Shown here piece after piece: positions 35,651 to 44,197 of a stretch of DNA of 64,000 bases. Position 1 is the first letter of the stretch. Each line of letters begins with the position of its first letter. Origin of the DNA: Polynucleobacter sp. MG-27-Goln-C1 (GTDB taxonomy: Bacteria; Pseudomonadota; Gammaproteobacteria; Burkholderiales; Burkholderiaceae); assembly GCF_018881905.1 (NCBI RefSeq), contig NZ_JACVPM010000001.1:722575-786574 (forward strand). The letters are read 5' to 3'. The translations under genes and the position numbers were made by a program. The notes under the pieces are model-generated. The model worked only from the letters and a program-made list of their open reading frames with translations. It was not told where the DNA came from and made no database searches.

Positions 35651-36772
35651 ATGGACGATTTAATTATATCTTCAGAAGAATTCGCCCAGATTGCGAGGCT
35701 GGCAATTGGCGGCCAACAGGATGATGCGCGCCTATTTGTTGCAAAGATGGTTCGGAAGCACCGGATTGACAGCCCAGACTTTGCTAAACGACTGGAAGAT
35801 CTGCTTAAAAGTCTACGTACAGCTCGCTCCAGCCCACTGCTACGAAAAGAAAGCATCACCAAGCCTCAAGCCCCCCTGCCCGTTGACGATGAGTCACGCC
35901 TATCGCTATTTAGGCGGTATGAAGATCAAATAGAGCAGCTACACCCTTTATTGAGCGCAAATCTAGAGCAATCTTTCTTTCAGTTAATACAAGAGCGCCA
36001 ACAAGTGCAGCGCCTATCCGAACTCGGCTTACGTCCAACTAAATCAGCTTTTTTTCTTGGGCCGCCAGGCGTAGGAAAGACGCTAACGGCGCGGTGGCTA
36101 GCCGCCCAATTAAATGTGCCATTACTAGTTCTTGATTTAACAACAGTTATGAGCAGCCTACTAGGTAAAACTGGCGCCAATTTACGTGCAGCCCTTGACT
36201 ACGCAAAGAGCACCCCTTCAGTCTTACTTCTCGATGAAATCGATGCGATAGCAAAACGAAGAAGTGATGACTCTGACATTGGCGAACTCAAAAGGCTGGT
36301 TACTGTAATGCTGCAAGAAGTAGATGATTGGCCCTCCTCCGGCCTCCTATTGGCAGCCACCAATCATCCTGAACTAATTGACCCTGCACTTTGGCGCCGC
36401 TTTGATCTTGTATTGGAATTCACGCTTCCAGAAGCAAAACAGATTAAAAAAGCCATTGAACGCTTCGCGGGCGACGAAATGCCTTACATGGAAAGATGGT
36501 TGGAAGTGCTTACCTATGGATTCCAAGGCTCTTCATTTAGCGATATTGAGCGAACATTGCAACGCTTTAGACGCGCCATGGCGCTTGGCAGGTCCCGACT
36601 TGATGAGTTGGTGGAGGACTTTGTTCGCACTTGCGTGCCGAAATTAGACAAAGATCAACGCAAGGCATTCGCTGTTATTTTGGCTGATAAAACAAAGCTG
36701 TCCCAGCGCACAATTTCAGAAATCACGGGCCTAGCGAGAGATACGATTAGAAGAGCACGTCCAACTCAATAG
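35651..36772 (+). CDS. ietA: AAA+ ATPase of an IetAS-type defence pair, with C-terminal HTH
   Basis: This 373-residue protein has an N-terminal helical region, then an AAA+ core with Walker A GPPGVGKT (137-144), Walker B LLLDEID (192-198), sensor-1 AATNHPE and a RR arginine-finger-like segment (LWRRFD). The end (about 349-373: SQRTISEITGLARDTIRR) reads as a helix-turn-helix, which could bind DNA near its own promoter. With the following subtilase it matches the two-gene AAA ATPase + serine protease arrangement known as IetAS (plasmid incompatibility locus and predicted anti-phage system). Gap to ietS is 19 bp with a GGGAGG Shine-Dalgarno. Confidence 0.8.
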   Translation: MDDLIISSEEFAQIARLAIGGQQDDARLFVAKMVRKHRIDSPDFAKRLEDLLKSLRTARSSPLLRKESITKPQAPLPVDDESRLSLFRRYEDQIEQLHPLLSANLEQSFFQLIQERQQVQRLSELGLRPTKSAFFLGPPGVGKTLTARWLAAQLNVPLLVLDLTTVMSSLLGKTGANLRAALDYAKSTPSVLLLDEIDAIAKRRSDDSDIGELKRLVTVMLQEVDDWPSSGLLLAATNHPELIDPALWRRFDLVLEFTLPEAKQIKKAIERFAGDEMPYMERWLEVLTYGFQGSSFSDIERTLQRFRRAMALGRSRLDELVEDFVRTCVPKLDKDQRKAFAVILADKTKLSQRTISEITGLARDTIRRARPTQ

Positions 36773-36791
36773 ACATCATCAGGGAGGAAAA

Positions 36792-39032
36792 ATGGCGCAA
36801 ATGAATTTTTTAATCGGACGGGGCGAGTTGCTAGCTCAAGACATTGTCATCAAAAAAGGTGGTGCTACAAAAAAAGATTCGTACACCCTCCTAGAGGCAC
36901 GTCAAGCACTGGCGCCACAAATCACAGCTACTTCAGAATCACTTTCTCAGCTACCCGATGAAGCATGCCCTAATGATATGGCCGTTGCAAGGCTCACACT
37001 TCATCCAGAATATATTGCCAAATCCTATTTCCCCGTGGGATTTTTAAGAGCAAATGCGTTACGTTCCGTTGGTAGTCGCACAGTCACAATAACACCCGAA
37101 AAATGGAGCAGAAAAGGAGCGCCTCGGGCCGTCACCACTACTGAACTATTTATAGCTGGTGCTCGAGATAGCTTCAAGGATTTAAATCATTGGGTGCTAA
37201 ATAACCCAGACAATGAACCAGCAACTAACGAAATACTCAGAATAGAGCGATTCAATAGTTTTGAGCCAGAAAATCGCTATAAAACTCTCGGCTCTGACTC
37301 GCTGCGCTTCTTTGAAGTTGGCATTCATTTACTCGTGAATGAAGAATCTAACTTTATTCAATCCGCCTTCACCGAATATGCCAATACACTCAAAATAAAA
37401 GTTCATGAGCAATTGGCGATGCGGGCAGGAAGCCTTTGGTTTGTTCCTGTAGAAGGGTCATCCACGGCCATGAAAAAACTTGCAGCTTTTTCGTTCATTC
37501 GCGTGTTGCGCCCCATGCCACTATTGCGCGGCATTCGACCGGTTAGTAGAAGCTCACCCATTTCTATGGGCTGTCAATTGCCAAATGAAATGCCAATTTC
37601 AAACGAGCCCCGAGTTGCTATTCTTGATGGCGGCTTACCAGAGCATCACCCTCTCTCGCCAATGTGGCTTAACTCTTACAAAATCAGTGACCCTGCAGCA
37701 AAAGACCAAATAGATGCTCTCGAGCACGGACTAGCCGTATCTTCAGCATTTTTATTTGGGCCGCTCACGCCCGGTGGTGTAGCTCCGCGACCTTATGCAC
37801 CTATTAATCATGTTCGAATCTTGGATGATCATGCCAACACAGAAGACCCCCTTCAGCTATATAGAACTCTAGGTCACATAGAAGAAGTATTAATGTCTCG
37901 TCAGTATGATTTTATTAATTTAAGTCTTGGACCAGACCTACCAATAGAGGATGAGGATGTTCACTCGTGGACCTCGGTCATCGATGATTTGCTTTGCGAT
38001 GGCGACACTTTCATGACGGTGGCTGCAGGCAACAACGGCGAAGGCGATCACCTACTAAAATACAACCGGATACAGGTACCCTCGGACTGTGTCAATGCGG
38101 TAGCTGTTGGTAGCGCCAGCGATATTGGTACCACATGGAATAGAGCCAGATATAGCGCAATTGGACCCGGTCGAAGACCGGGAGTTGTCAAGCCAGATGT
38201 CCTCGCTTTTGGCGGGGATGCTGCAACTCGCTATTTTCATGCACTATACCCAGGAAAAGAAGCTACCCTAACCCCGCTTCAAGGCACAAGCTTTGCCGCC
38301 CCACTTTTATTACGCAATGCAGTCGGCATACGTGCTGTATTAGGTCAAGATCTAACCCCTTTAGCCATTAAAGCACTGCTTGTACATAGCGCAAAACAAA
38401 ATGGCAATGACAAAAATGAGGTTGGCTGGGGCAAAGTACCTGAATCTCTTAATGAAATCATTACGTCACCCCCTGGTGTGGCTCGCATTGTTTATCAAGG
38501 GGAGCTAAAACCAGGAAAATATCTCCGAGCCTCTATTCCCATCCCTAAATCAGGGCTAACTGGACGCGTAAAACTCAAGGCAACTTTTTGCTACGCATCA
38601 CCGGTGGATCCCCAGGAAGCCTCTTGCTATACCCAGGCCGGATTAGAAGTTACCTTCAGGCCAAACCTATCAAAATTCAGCAATGATAAGACCACTGGAA
38701 AGGCTAAATCACAGCCTGATACCTCCTCTTTCTTTGAAACAAATAGTTATGCAACTGAAGAAGAGAGGCGCGCTGATTGGGGAAAGTGGGAAACCACGCT
38801 TCATGCGGAACAAGGCTTTCTTGGAACTACACTCAACGCACCAGTGTTTGATATTCACTACAATGCTCGTGAATCAGGAGCTCCAACAGTAGGGGCGGGG
38901 AAAATTAAGTACGCTCTTGTAATTACTGTCGAAGCATCAAAGCACCAAGATCTCTATAACGAAATCTTGCAAAGCTACGCATCAATACTTATCCCAATAC
39001 AGCCAAAAGTTACCATTCCAATTAATGTCTGA
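36792..39032 (+). CDS. ietS: Subtilisin-like serine protease of an IetAS-type defence pair
   Basis: This 746-residue S8 protease has an N-terminal region of about 270 residues with no known motif, then a subtilase domain with a complete triad: D279 (AILDGG), H312 (LEHGLAVSSAF) and S500 (GTSFAAP), plus the oxyanion asparagine in AAGNNGEG (N414). The C-terminal 200 residues are beta-rich. There is no signal peptide, so the enzyme is cytoplasmic. The paired ATPase may hold it inactive or feed it substrates. The target is not known. Confidence 0.82.
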   Translation: MAQMNFLIGRGELLAQDIVIKKGGATKKDSYTLLEARQALAPQITATSESLSQLPDEACPNDMAVARLTLHPEYIAKSYFPVGFLRANALRSVGSRTVTITPEKWSRKGAPRAVTTTELFIAGARDSFKDLNHWVLNNPDNEPATNEILRIERFNSFEPENRYKTLGSDSLRFFEVGIHLLVNEESNFIQSAFTEYANTLKIKVHEQLAMRAGSLWFVPVEGSSTAMKKLAAFSFIRVLRPMPLLRGIRPVSRSSPISMGCQLPNEMPISNEPRVAILDGGLPEHHPLSPMWLNSYKISDPAAKDQIDALEHGLAVSSAFLFGPLTPGGVAPRPYAPINHVRILDDHANTEDPLQLYRTLGHIEEVLMSRQYDFINLSLGPDLPIEDEDVHSWTSVIDDLLCDGDTFMTVAAGNNGEGDHLLKYNRIQVPSDCVNAVAVGSASDIGTTWNRARYSAIGPGRRPGVVKPDVLAFGGDAATRYFHALYPGKEATLTPLQGTSFAAPLLLRNAVGIRAVLGQDLTPLAIKALLVHSAKQNGNDKNEVGWGKVPESLNEIITSPPGVARIVYQGELKPGKYLRASIPIPKSGLTGRVKLKATFCYASPVDPQEASCYTQAGLEVTFRPNLSKFSNDKTTGKAKSQPDTSSFFETNSYATEEERRADWGKWETTLHAEQGFLGTTLNAPVFDIHYNARESGAPTVGAGKIKYALVITVEASKHQDLYNEILQSYASILIPIQPKVTIPINV

Positions 39033-39049
39033 ATAAGGCGCCCTTGACT

Positions 39050-39155
39050 TTTATGCCCAACGTGTCTTTCTGCCACCTTGGGCATAAAAGAGCGTTGCTT
39101 TAATCGTGGCCGTCAAGGGTTCGCAAGCCACCCCTTTGGGGTGCCCTTGACAGAA
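39050..39155 (+). repeat. 106-bp structured direct repeat, right copy (flanks IetAS)
   Basis: It begins 17 bases after the ietS stop and ends 21 bases before the Fic stop. It is 93 percent identical to 35413-35518 and has the same two hairpins. The pair brackets exactly the IetAS genes. One copy could also serve as the terminator for both converging genes, although no long T-tract follows. Confidence 0.85.
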
Positions 39156-39175
39156 TTACTCTGGGGATTTTTGAA

Positions 39176-40645
39176 TCAGCCCACTACCTTCGCATATTCA
39201 ACCTCAATAGCATTAAATATTTCTTCAGGTACTGTTGTTGTAAATTTCTTACGACGGTTAGCCGATAGTTTTCCGTTTTGCTCCATGCAAGCCAGAATTA
39301 ATGAATTGAGATCTTTGCCTCTGATGTCGTACTGCCCATCAATAGCGCGGTAAATGAGGTCGTACTTTGCCAAGAACTCAGTCTCTTCTCTTAAGTCCTT
39401 TTCTAGCGCCTGCTTGGCCATCTCCAATCCAAACTCAACGCAGGCAGTGGCATTCCAATAGCGATATAAGGAATCATCTGATTTGAAGGTCATTTGATAT
39501 TCATCACCATCAATCCAAATGACTTCCCAGCGCTTGCGAGCAGGCTCAGAAAAGCTCTTTAGAGCTGCTAGGTATGCGTCTTCATTGCGCTTCATCGCAA
39601 TGGATACTGGCAGCAGTAATCCCCTCTGCAGCAAGCCAGACTGGCACAACGCATGATGAAATAAGAATCGAGATAAACGTCCATTGCCATCCATAAATGG
39701 GTGGATAAAAACAAATCCGAATGAAACAATCGCAGCAGCAATTAAAGGATCGATCTGCTTTGGTGCGGTATTGGCAAAATCTACCAACCCCTTCATCAAG
39801 TCATTAACGATTTCAGGTGGCGGTGGAATATACGTTACGCCAGCAGCACCACGCAATGGACTGCTTAACCAGTTTTGTTGGTGGCGATAGTTAACTGCTC
39901 TATCCAAAGGATTGGTAATGGCGGTATTCTGCAAGCCAACTAAGTACTCTTCATCTAGCTGGGTAGTCAGATGAGCTTTTTTAAGAAGCTCTACAAATGC
40001 CTCTGCTTTTGTGGCGCTTGGTGTCTCATGCTCAATTTCAAAAGAACTTTTGGTCTCACTTAAATAAGCCCAAGACATTGCCCTATCGGATGCGGCCCCA
40101 CCTAGTTCTGATAGAAATTCATTTGCTTTCTGGAGGATATTAGATTCAAGCAGGCTATTAATACGTGTGGTTCGCTCAACAGTTACGCAGTAATCCAAAG
40201 AACCCAAGCCATTGAAGTTAACTCGCCATTTGGCATTGCGTATGCTTGGTCCTGTAATGTATTTTTTGGGGTCAAATAAATTAACCATTGGCCCCGTAAT
40301 TACTGGTACGCCCTTTAACTCTTGCTTATTAAAGGCTTCCCACAAAAAACAAGCCGTACGAATGTAAACGCCTGTTGGCGATTCGCTAATTGCGGCCAGC
40401 ATCTCTTGGGCTGGGATTTTTCTTAAGGCCTGCGATAACAATTGGAGATTAACTCCTTCATGCTTTAGCGCAAACAACAGGTGGCTTAGTGGGCGATCAT
40501 CTTTGGGAGCCACCTTTGCGGGTATCAACAACTCGCCCTGGGTGGGCGTTACACTGGTTACCGAGGCAAGGCGTGCGGGTACAAGTGGGTCAAAAGCACT
40601 GAGATCAAGCTGACTTTTTACTTGTGAATAGCCTATATCGCCCAT
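39176..40645 (-). CDS. Fic family protein
   Basis: This 489-residue protein has the AMPylation motif HPFMDGNGRLSR (catalytic His at 315). A candidate autoinhibitory helix lies about 110 residues before it (SSFEIEHE, 200-207), of the S/TxxxE type that blocks ATP binding. A C-terminal domain follows. Start at MGDIGYSQ is supported by GAGGG five bases upstream; an upstream GTG is not. Fic enzymes add AMP or other groups to protein hydroxyls. Its place among head genes suggests cargo, and the phased repeats upstream suggest tight control. Target unknown. Confidence 0.88.
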   Translation of the reverse strand: MGDIGYSQVKSQLDLSAFDPLVPARLASVTSVTPTQGELLIPAKVAPKDDRPLSHLLFALKHEGVNLQLLSQALRKIPAQEMLAAISESPTGVYIRTACFLWEAFNKQELKGVPVITGPMVNLFDPKKYITGPSIRNAKWRVNFNGLGSLDYCVTVERTTRINSLLESNILQKANEFLSELGGAASDRAMSWAYLSETKSSFEIEHETPSATKAEAFVELLKKAHLTTQLDEEYLVGLQNTAITNPLDRAVNYRHQQNWLSSPLRGAAGVTYIPPPPEIVNDLMKGLVDFANTAPKQIDPLIAAAIVSFGFVFIHPFMDGNGRLSRFLFHHALCQSGLLQRGLLLPVSIAMKRNEDAYLAALKSFSEPARKRWEVIWIDGDEYQMTFKSDDSLYRYWNATACVEFGLEMAKQALEKDLREETEFLAKYDLIYRAIDGQYDIRGKDLNSLILACMEQNGKLSANRRKKFTTTVPEEIFNAIEVEYAKVVG

Positions 40646-40688
40646 ATTTCCCTCAAGCCCCACTTTTTCGTTCGAATGGCTATTTTCC

Positions 40689-40803
40689 CACACTTTTTCT
40701 TACATATACACACTTTTTCTTACGATTACACATATTTACACACTTTTTCTTACATATTTCAATAGATTCCTACATTTTTAAACATATCCTCACTTTTTCT
40801 TAC
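40689..40803 (-). repeat. Four-copy 15-bp array upstream of the Fic gene, helically phased
   Basis: CACACTTTTTCTTAC occurs at 40689, 40709 and 40739, and with one change at 40789. Start-to-start distances are 20, 30 and 50 bp, all multiples of ten, so all sites face the same side of the helix. It lies about 45 bases upstream of the Fic start. It is likely an operator array. The whole 40646-40986 interval is otherwise gene-free. Confidence 0.7.
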
Positions 40804-40864
40804 GAAATAGCAGTTTGAATGTTTTTTGCTGACTAGCTTCAAAAGCTAAATTCACTTGGAATAG

Positions 40865-40953
40865 GCAGATTTATAGACAATAACTGCGATTATTAGCAGT
40901 TTTATTGACATTCCAGGGCAATTTAGCCAGAAATATGCAGCTTTATTGAAATG
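40865..40953 (+). repeat. Three degenerate 17-bp repeats
   Basis: Degenerate GCAG-TTTAT-GA units start at 40865, 40896 and 40937 (31 and 41 bp apart). They lie between the Fic gene's array and the end of the scaffold-like gene. Their meaning is unknown; they could be further protein-binding sites. Confidence 0.45.
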
Positions 40954-40986
40954 TCACCCATTAGGAGCGACATGTCAAAAAACACC

Positions 40987-42189
40987 TTAAATTCCCATAT
41001 TGCCTAAGTGTTGCGCAATCCGATCCATGGGATTACCTGCACTAGCTAACGGCGCTCCTAATGCTGAAGTTCGCGCCCGAATCGGTTGAGGGCTATGGAT
41101 TGCCATAGGTTTAACACTTGCAAAGCTTGGCTCCGGCCTTCCTATTGCCTCATAGATAGACTCAATCATGGTCTGCCACTGCTCTTGCTGATTGCTCTGC
41201 ACGAAGACTTGCATGTAGAAAGGGTCTGACATGTATTTGTTAAAGCAGATCGCCTTATCGGTGTGATCAATTTCATCTGAGCGGGTATTTAAGAACTTGA
41301 GCATTTGCAGCTTTGCTTCCGAAACCAATTCAGAAGGCTTTTTCTGGCTATCGGCGAGAGTCATCACATTGCTGACAAGCTTGCTTTCTATTTCATATTT
41401 ACGAACCGCATCCTGAAGTGTGGCCACCATAGATTGCAAATCTATAACCTGCTTTTCTAGGTCGCGTTTTTCGTTAATCACTTTCTGAATACGTTCACAC
41501 CCTCGCTTTGATTTGATGCCACTAGAGGATTCTGTATTAACACTAGGCTCGGCATCGGGACTGAAATCCGTGGGCCCAGGGTTCAAAGCCCGCTTCATTA
41601 GCTCTTCAGCCGTTTCGGTTTGAATTTCGGCTTTCGGAAGTGTATCGACGGTAATGGCGACTGGTGCAGGCAATATTTCACCCAGGTCATGGGCTTGTGG
41701 TGCTGTCTTAAGTTCTGAAGTAGGCATAAAGGCTGGTACATGCACCTCGCCCTTTACAGGCGTAAATATAGACTCAGGCTCTAGAGCTTCCGACTCTTCT
41801 TCTAATACTTCGCCCTCATCAATGTCCTCGGATAATTTCGCAAGAGATGCATTAGGGGTCTTACTTAAATCATCTAGTAAGTTGGTTGCTTGGCTCAGAC
41901 TCTGACTCTTACGTTCTGCCTTTTGTGTTTGTTGTATCTGAGCGCTACGCTCCTTATCCAATTGAGCTTCTGCCTGCCTAGCCTTTGCTTGCGCTATCAA
42001 TTCAAGCGCGCGCTCTTCCCTTGCCTTATTACGCCTGGCGGCGCTCTCGGCGGCGTGCTTTTCATAGGCTTCTTTTTCAAGCCGCTCGCGCTCTTTCTTG
42101 GCCTCTCTATCCTGCACCCTCTGAATTGAGCCACCCTTGCTTAGTACCTCCGATTTAAAACCTTCCACTTCATTTGCTACTTGCGTCAT
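40987..42189 (-). CDS. Coiled-coil scaffold-like phage protein
   Basis: This 400-residue protein starts with a long, highly charged helix (about 25-110, rich in Arg, Lys, Glu, Ala), then an acidic, proline-containing low-complexity region (about 110-230), a second coiled coil (about 235-265) and a folded C-terminal part. It lies directly after the portal gene and overlaps its stop by 20 bp, with AGGAG in front of the ATG. This place and make-up suit a capsid scaffold or portal-associated protein, but no family motif is visible. The capsid gene follows only after the cargo block. Confidence 0.65.
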   Translation of the reverse strand: MTQVANEVEGFKSEVLSKGGSIQRVQDREAKKERERLEKEAYEKHAAESAARRNKAREERALELIAQAKARQAEAQLDKERSAQIQQTQKAERKSQSLSQATNLLDDLSKTPNASLAKLSEDIDEGEVLEEESEALEPESIFTPVKGEVHVPAFMPTSELKTAPQAHDLGEILPAPVAITVDTLPKAEIQTETAEELMKRALNPGPTDFSPDAEPSVNTESSSGIKSKRGCERIQKVINEKRDLEKQVIDLQSMVATLQDAVRKYEIESKLVSNVMTLADSQKKPSELVSEAKLQMLKFLNTRSDEIDHTDKAICFNKYMSDPFYMQVFVQSNQQEQWQTMIESIYEAIGRPEPSFASVKPMAIHSPQPIRARTSALGAPLASAGNPMDRIAQHLGNMGI

Positions 42190-44131
42190 TACCTGTCTCC
42201 TCTTTTAATAAATTGCTGCCGTAATTCATTTCAGCGTTTGTCTTTTGCTTTCGTTCCGAAAACCAATTCATTCCTAAGTTTGGGTCGTCATCGCGTAACC
42301 ATCCCTCCGCTTGCTTTTCTACATTCGGTATAAATAGATTTGAATCGATACGATCGTCATATCGCAAGAGGGTCTCGTGTAGGAGATTACGGATATGCTC
42401 GTAATCCATTCCTCTGGCTTGTAGGTTTTGTATCTGAATTGATAGATTCGTAATCATGGGTAAAACCTTGAGCCAGCTCTCTTTGTCTTCTATCCCGTCT
42501 GGTGCGCCGGTAGTACCTGCACGTATTCGTAGATCAACCATGTCAAAGATTCGGTCTTTGGTGAGTTCTGGCCAGTCATAGGTTTTCTCCATAGTCATGA
42601 CTAGTTCGCCATTGACCATGGTGGTCTTAGTACTTGGTGGCCCCATGTAGCGCTCTACTTGCTCTTTGGCCAGTTCTTGTAAAAGTACCTGGGCGCTATA
42701 TTGCGCGATCTCTTGTAGCCAATCTTCTATCTGGTCTTTGAATTCAAATACGCGCCCTGATAGCGCTCTTTGTAAGATGTTCGCTTCTGTGGCCGTCTTG
42801 GGTCTGACTACTGTTGAGCGCGCAGCGTCTTGCAGTCCGGTAACCTGCTCCCAGTCATAACGCACCGCACTGGTGTCATACACAACTGGGTCGATCTTGG
42901 GATGCCCCCTGGGAATAATGACTTGATTAAGCGGCTTGCCTTCGGTATCGACAATGGTGATTTCGCCGAATCTTGAATCCGAGCGCTTCTTAATAGTCTT
43001 TTCATTAATATCAGCTGATGCTACCCACCCAGGGATACATAGGTCTCGATGTTGATTGAATCGATCCCTTGCTTCGTTGTGCTCGTCTTGTAGACGCTCG
43101 GTTAGGTCTACCAAACTTGGACCAACAAACTGGCCATCTACTACCTGATATGGCAATAGAAAGAATGGATACCAGCGTTCTCCTGCTCTTGGAGGTGAGT
43201 AGGGTTCACGTAGCCATTCAGTCGCACCCTCCACCATGGTGTAAACACGCTGGGTAGCTCTGTCCCAGATCTCTAGCACTGCTATTTGCTGATCATCAGT
43301 CACTGGAGCCGATCCCGCATCCATCTGCATTGAGGCTAAGCGTTTGGCTTTCTTATATGATGGCTCGCCTTGCCCGGGTTGGTAGATCTTGGCATTGGCT
43401 AAGTTCTTTTTATAGAGGGCTTCTGCTTGACCACGCTTCATCGGGATGATTTGGCAGATCCAATCGGCATCGGTGTAGTCCCAGAACTCGCAGATAGATG
43501 GATCGATGAGGAGATTTTCCGTGAGAACTCTATCGATTACTAAGCCTTCGGCAGATTGCACTTCTGATTGCTCTTGTAGTGACTTGATGAGCTCTTCTAG
43601 CTCTGCCCTCTTGGCATCATGATGATGGACTTGATCATTGTCATGAAGGTCCCTCTCTAGTTCATGAATAGCCAGGAGGTTTTCTTGGACATCGTTAATA
43701 CGACCTTGGATATATCCATCCTTACTTGGGTCTCGTTGATACATCACTTTCAGAATTCCAAAGCTACAGGTCAGCGCCGCCCTTACAGTGGACTTGGCTC
43801 GATTCTTAAGCTGAGCGTGCTCTAGCGCCCTATTGGTGACCTTCTCCAATGTTTTACAGAAGAGCTTGATATCCGCGCCCGAGTGTGTGGGTGTTGTCGA
43901 TATTTCTGGGTTGCGTGCATACACATTAGGTAACACTGCGGAGATGGTGCCGTGTATAAGGTTGGCTCTCAGGCTGTAGAAATCTTTGCCAGTAGGATCA
44001 GCATTCCAATTAAAGCCGGCTACTGTATTGCGGTTGTGCCTTACGCGCTTATGAAATGTTGCCCAGTGAGCGCGCGCATGCGTGATGCGGGCGGTCCATT
44101 TTTGTTGGAGGGCTTGAGAGTCTTGGGGCAC
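42170..44131 (-). CDS. Phage portal protein
   Basis: This 653-residue protein resembles large podovirus-type portal (head-to-tail connector) proteins: it has an N-terminal FYSLRANLIHGTISAVLPN region, a central WDRATQRVYTMVEG segment, the LTERLQDEHNEARDRFNQHRD-type long helix (in part LQDEHNEARDRFN) and a C-terminal helical barrel. A dodecamer would sit at one capsid vertex for DNA entry. The start is GTG with no clear Shine-Dalgarno; no in-frame ATG lies near. Between it and the large terminase sits the nuclease-STAND gene. Confidence 0.8.
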   Translation of the reverse strand: MPQDSQALQQKWTARITHARAHWATFHKRVRHNRNTVAGFNWNADPTGKDFYSLRANLIHGTISAVLPNVYARNPEISTTPTHSGADIKLFCKTLEKVTNRALEHAQLKNRAKSTVRAALTCSFGILKVMYQRDPSKDGYIQGRINDVQENLLAIHELERDLHDNDQVHHHDAKRAELEELIKSLQEQSEVQSAEGLVIDRVLTENLLIDPSICEFWDYTDADWICQIIPMKRGQAEALYKKNLANAKIYQPGQGEPSYKKAKRLASMQMDAGSAPVTDDQQIAVLEIWDRATQRVYTMVEGATEWLREPYSPPRAGERWYPFFLLPYQVVDGQFVGPSLVDLTERLQDEHNEARDRFNQHRDLCIPGWVASADINEKTIKKRSDSRFGEITIVDTEGKPLNQVIIPRGHPKIDPVVYDTSAVRYDWEQVTGLQDAARSTVVRPKTATEANILQRALSGRVFEFKDQIEDWLQEIAQYSAQVLLQELAKEQVERYMGPPSTKTTMVNGELVMTMEKTYDWPELTKDRIFDMVDLRIRAGTTGAPDGIEDKESWLKVLPMITNLSIQIQNLQARGMDYEHIRNLLHETLLRYDDRIDSNLFIPNVEKQAEGWLRDDDPNLGMNWFSERKQKTNAEMNYGSNLLKEETGNDASSK

Positions 44132-44197
44132 CCATTAGTTATATAGCTAGGTTAAGACTAAGAAGAATTTATTTTGAATTTGAATTACTGAAGGCAA

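Noticed and set aside
35413..39155. Integron attC sites for the 106-bp repeats
   Set aside because: No GTTRRRY-type core boxes, no integron integrase nearby, and the repeats flank a two-gene cassette in plus orientation within head genes.
40689..40803. CRISPR array for the 15-bp repeats
   Set aside because: Units are too short, spacers are 5-35 bp and of unequal length, and there are no cas genes.
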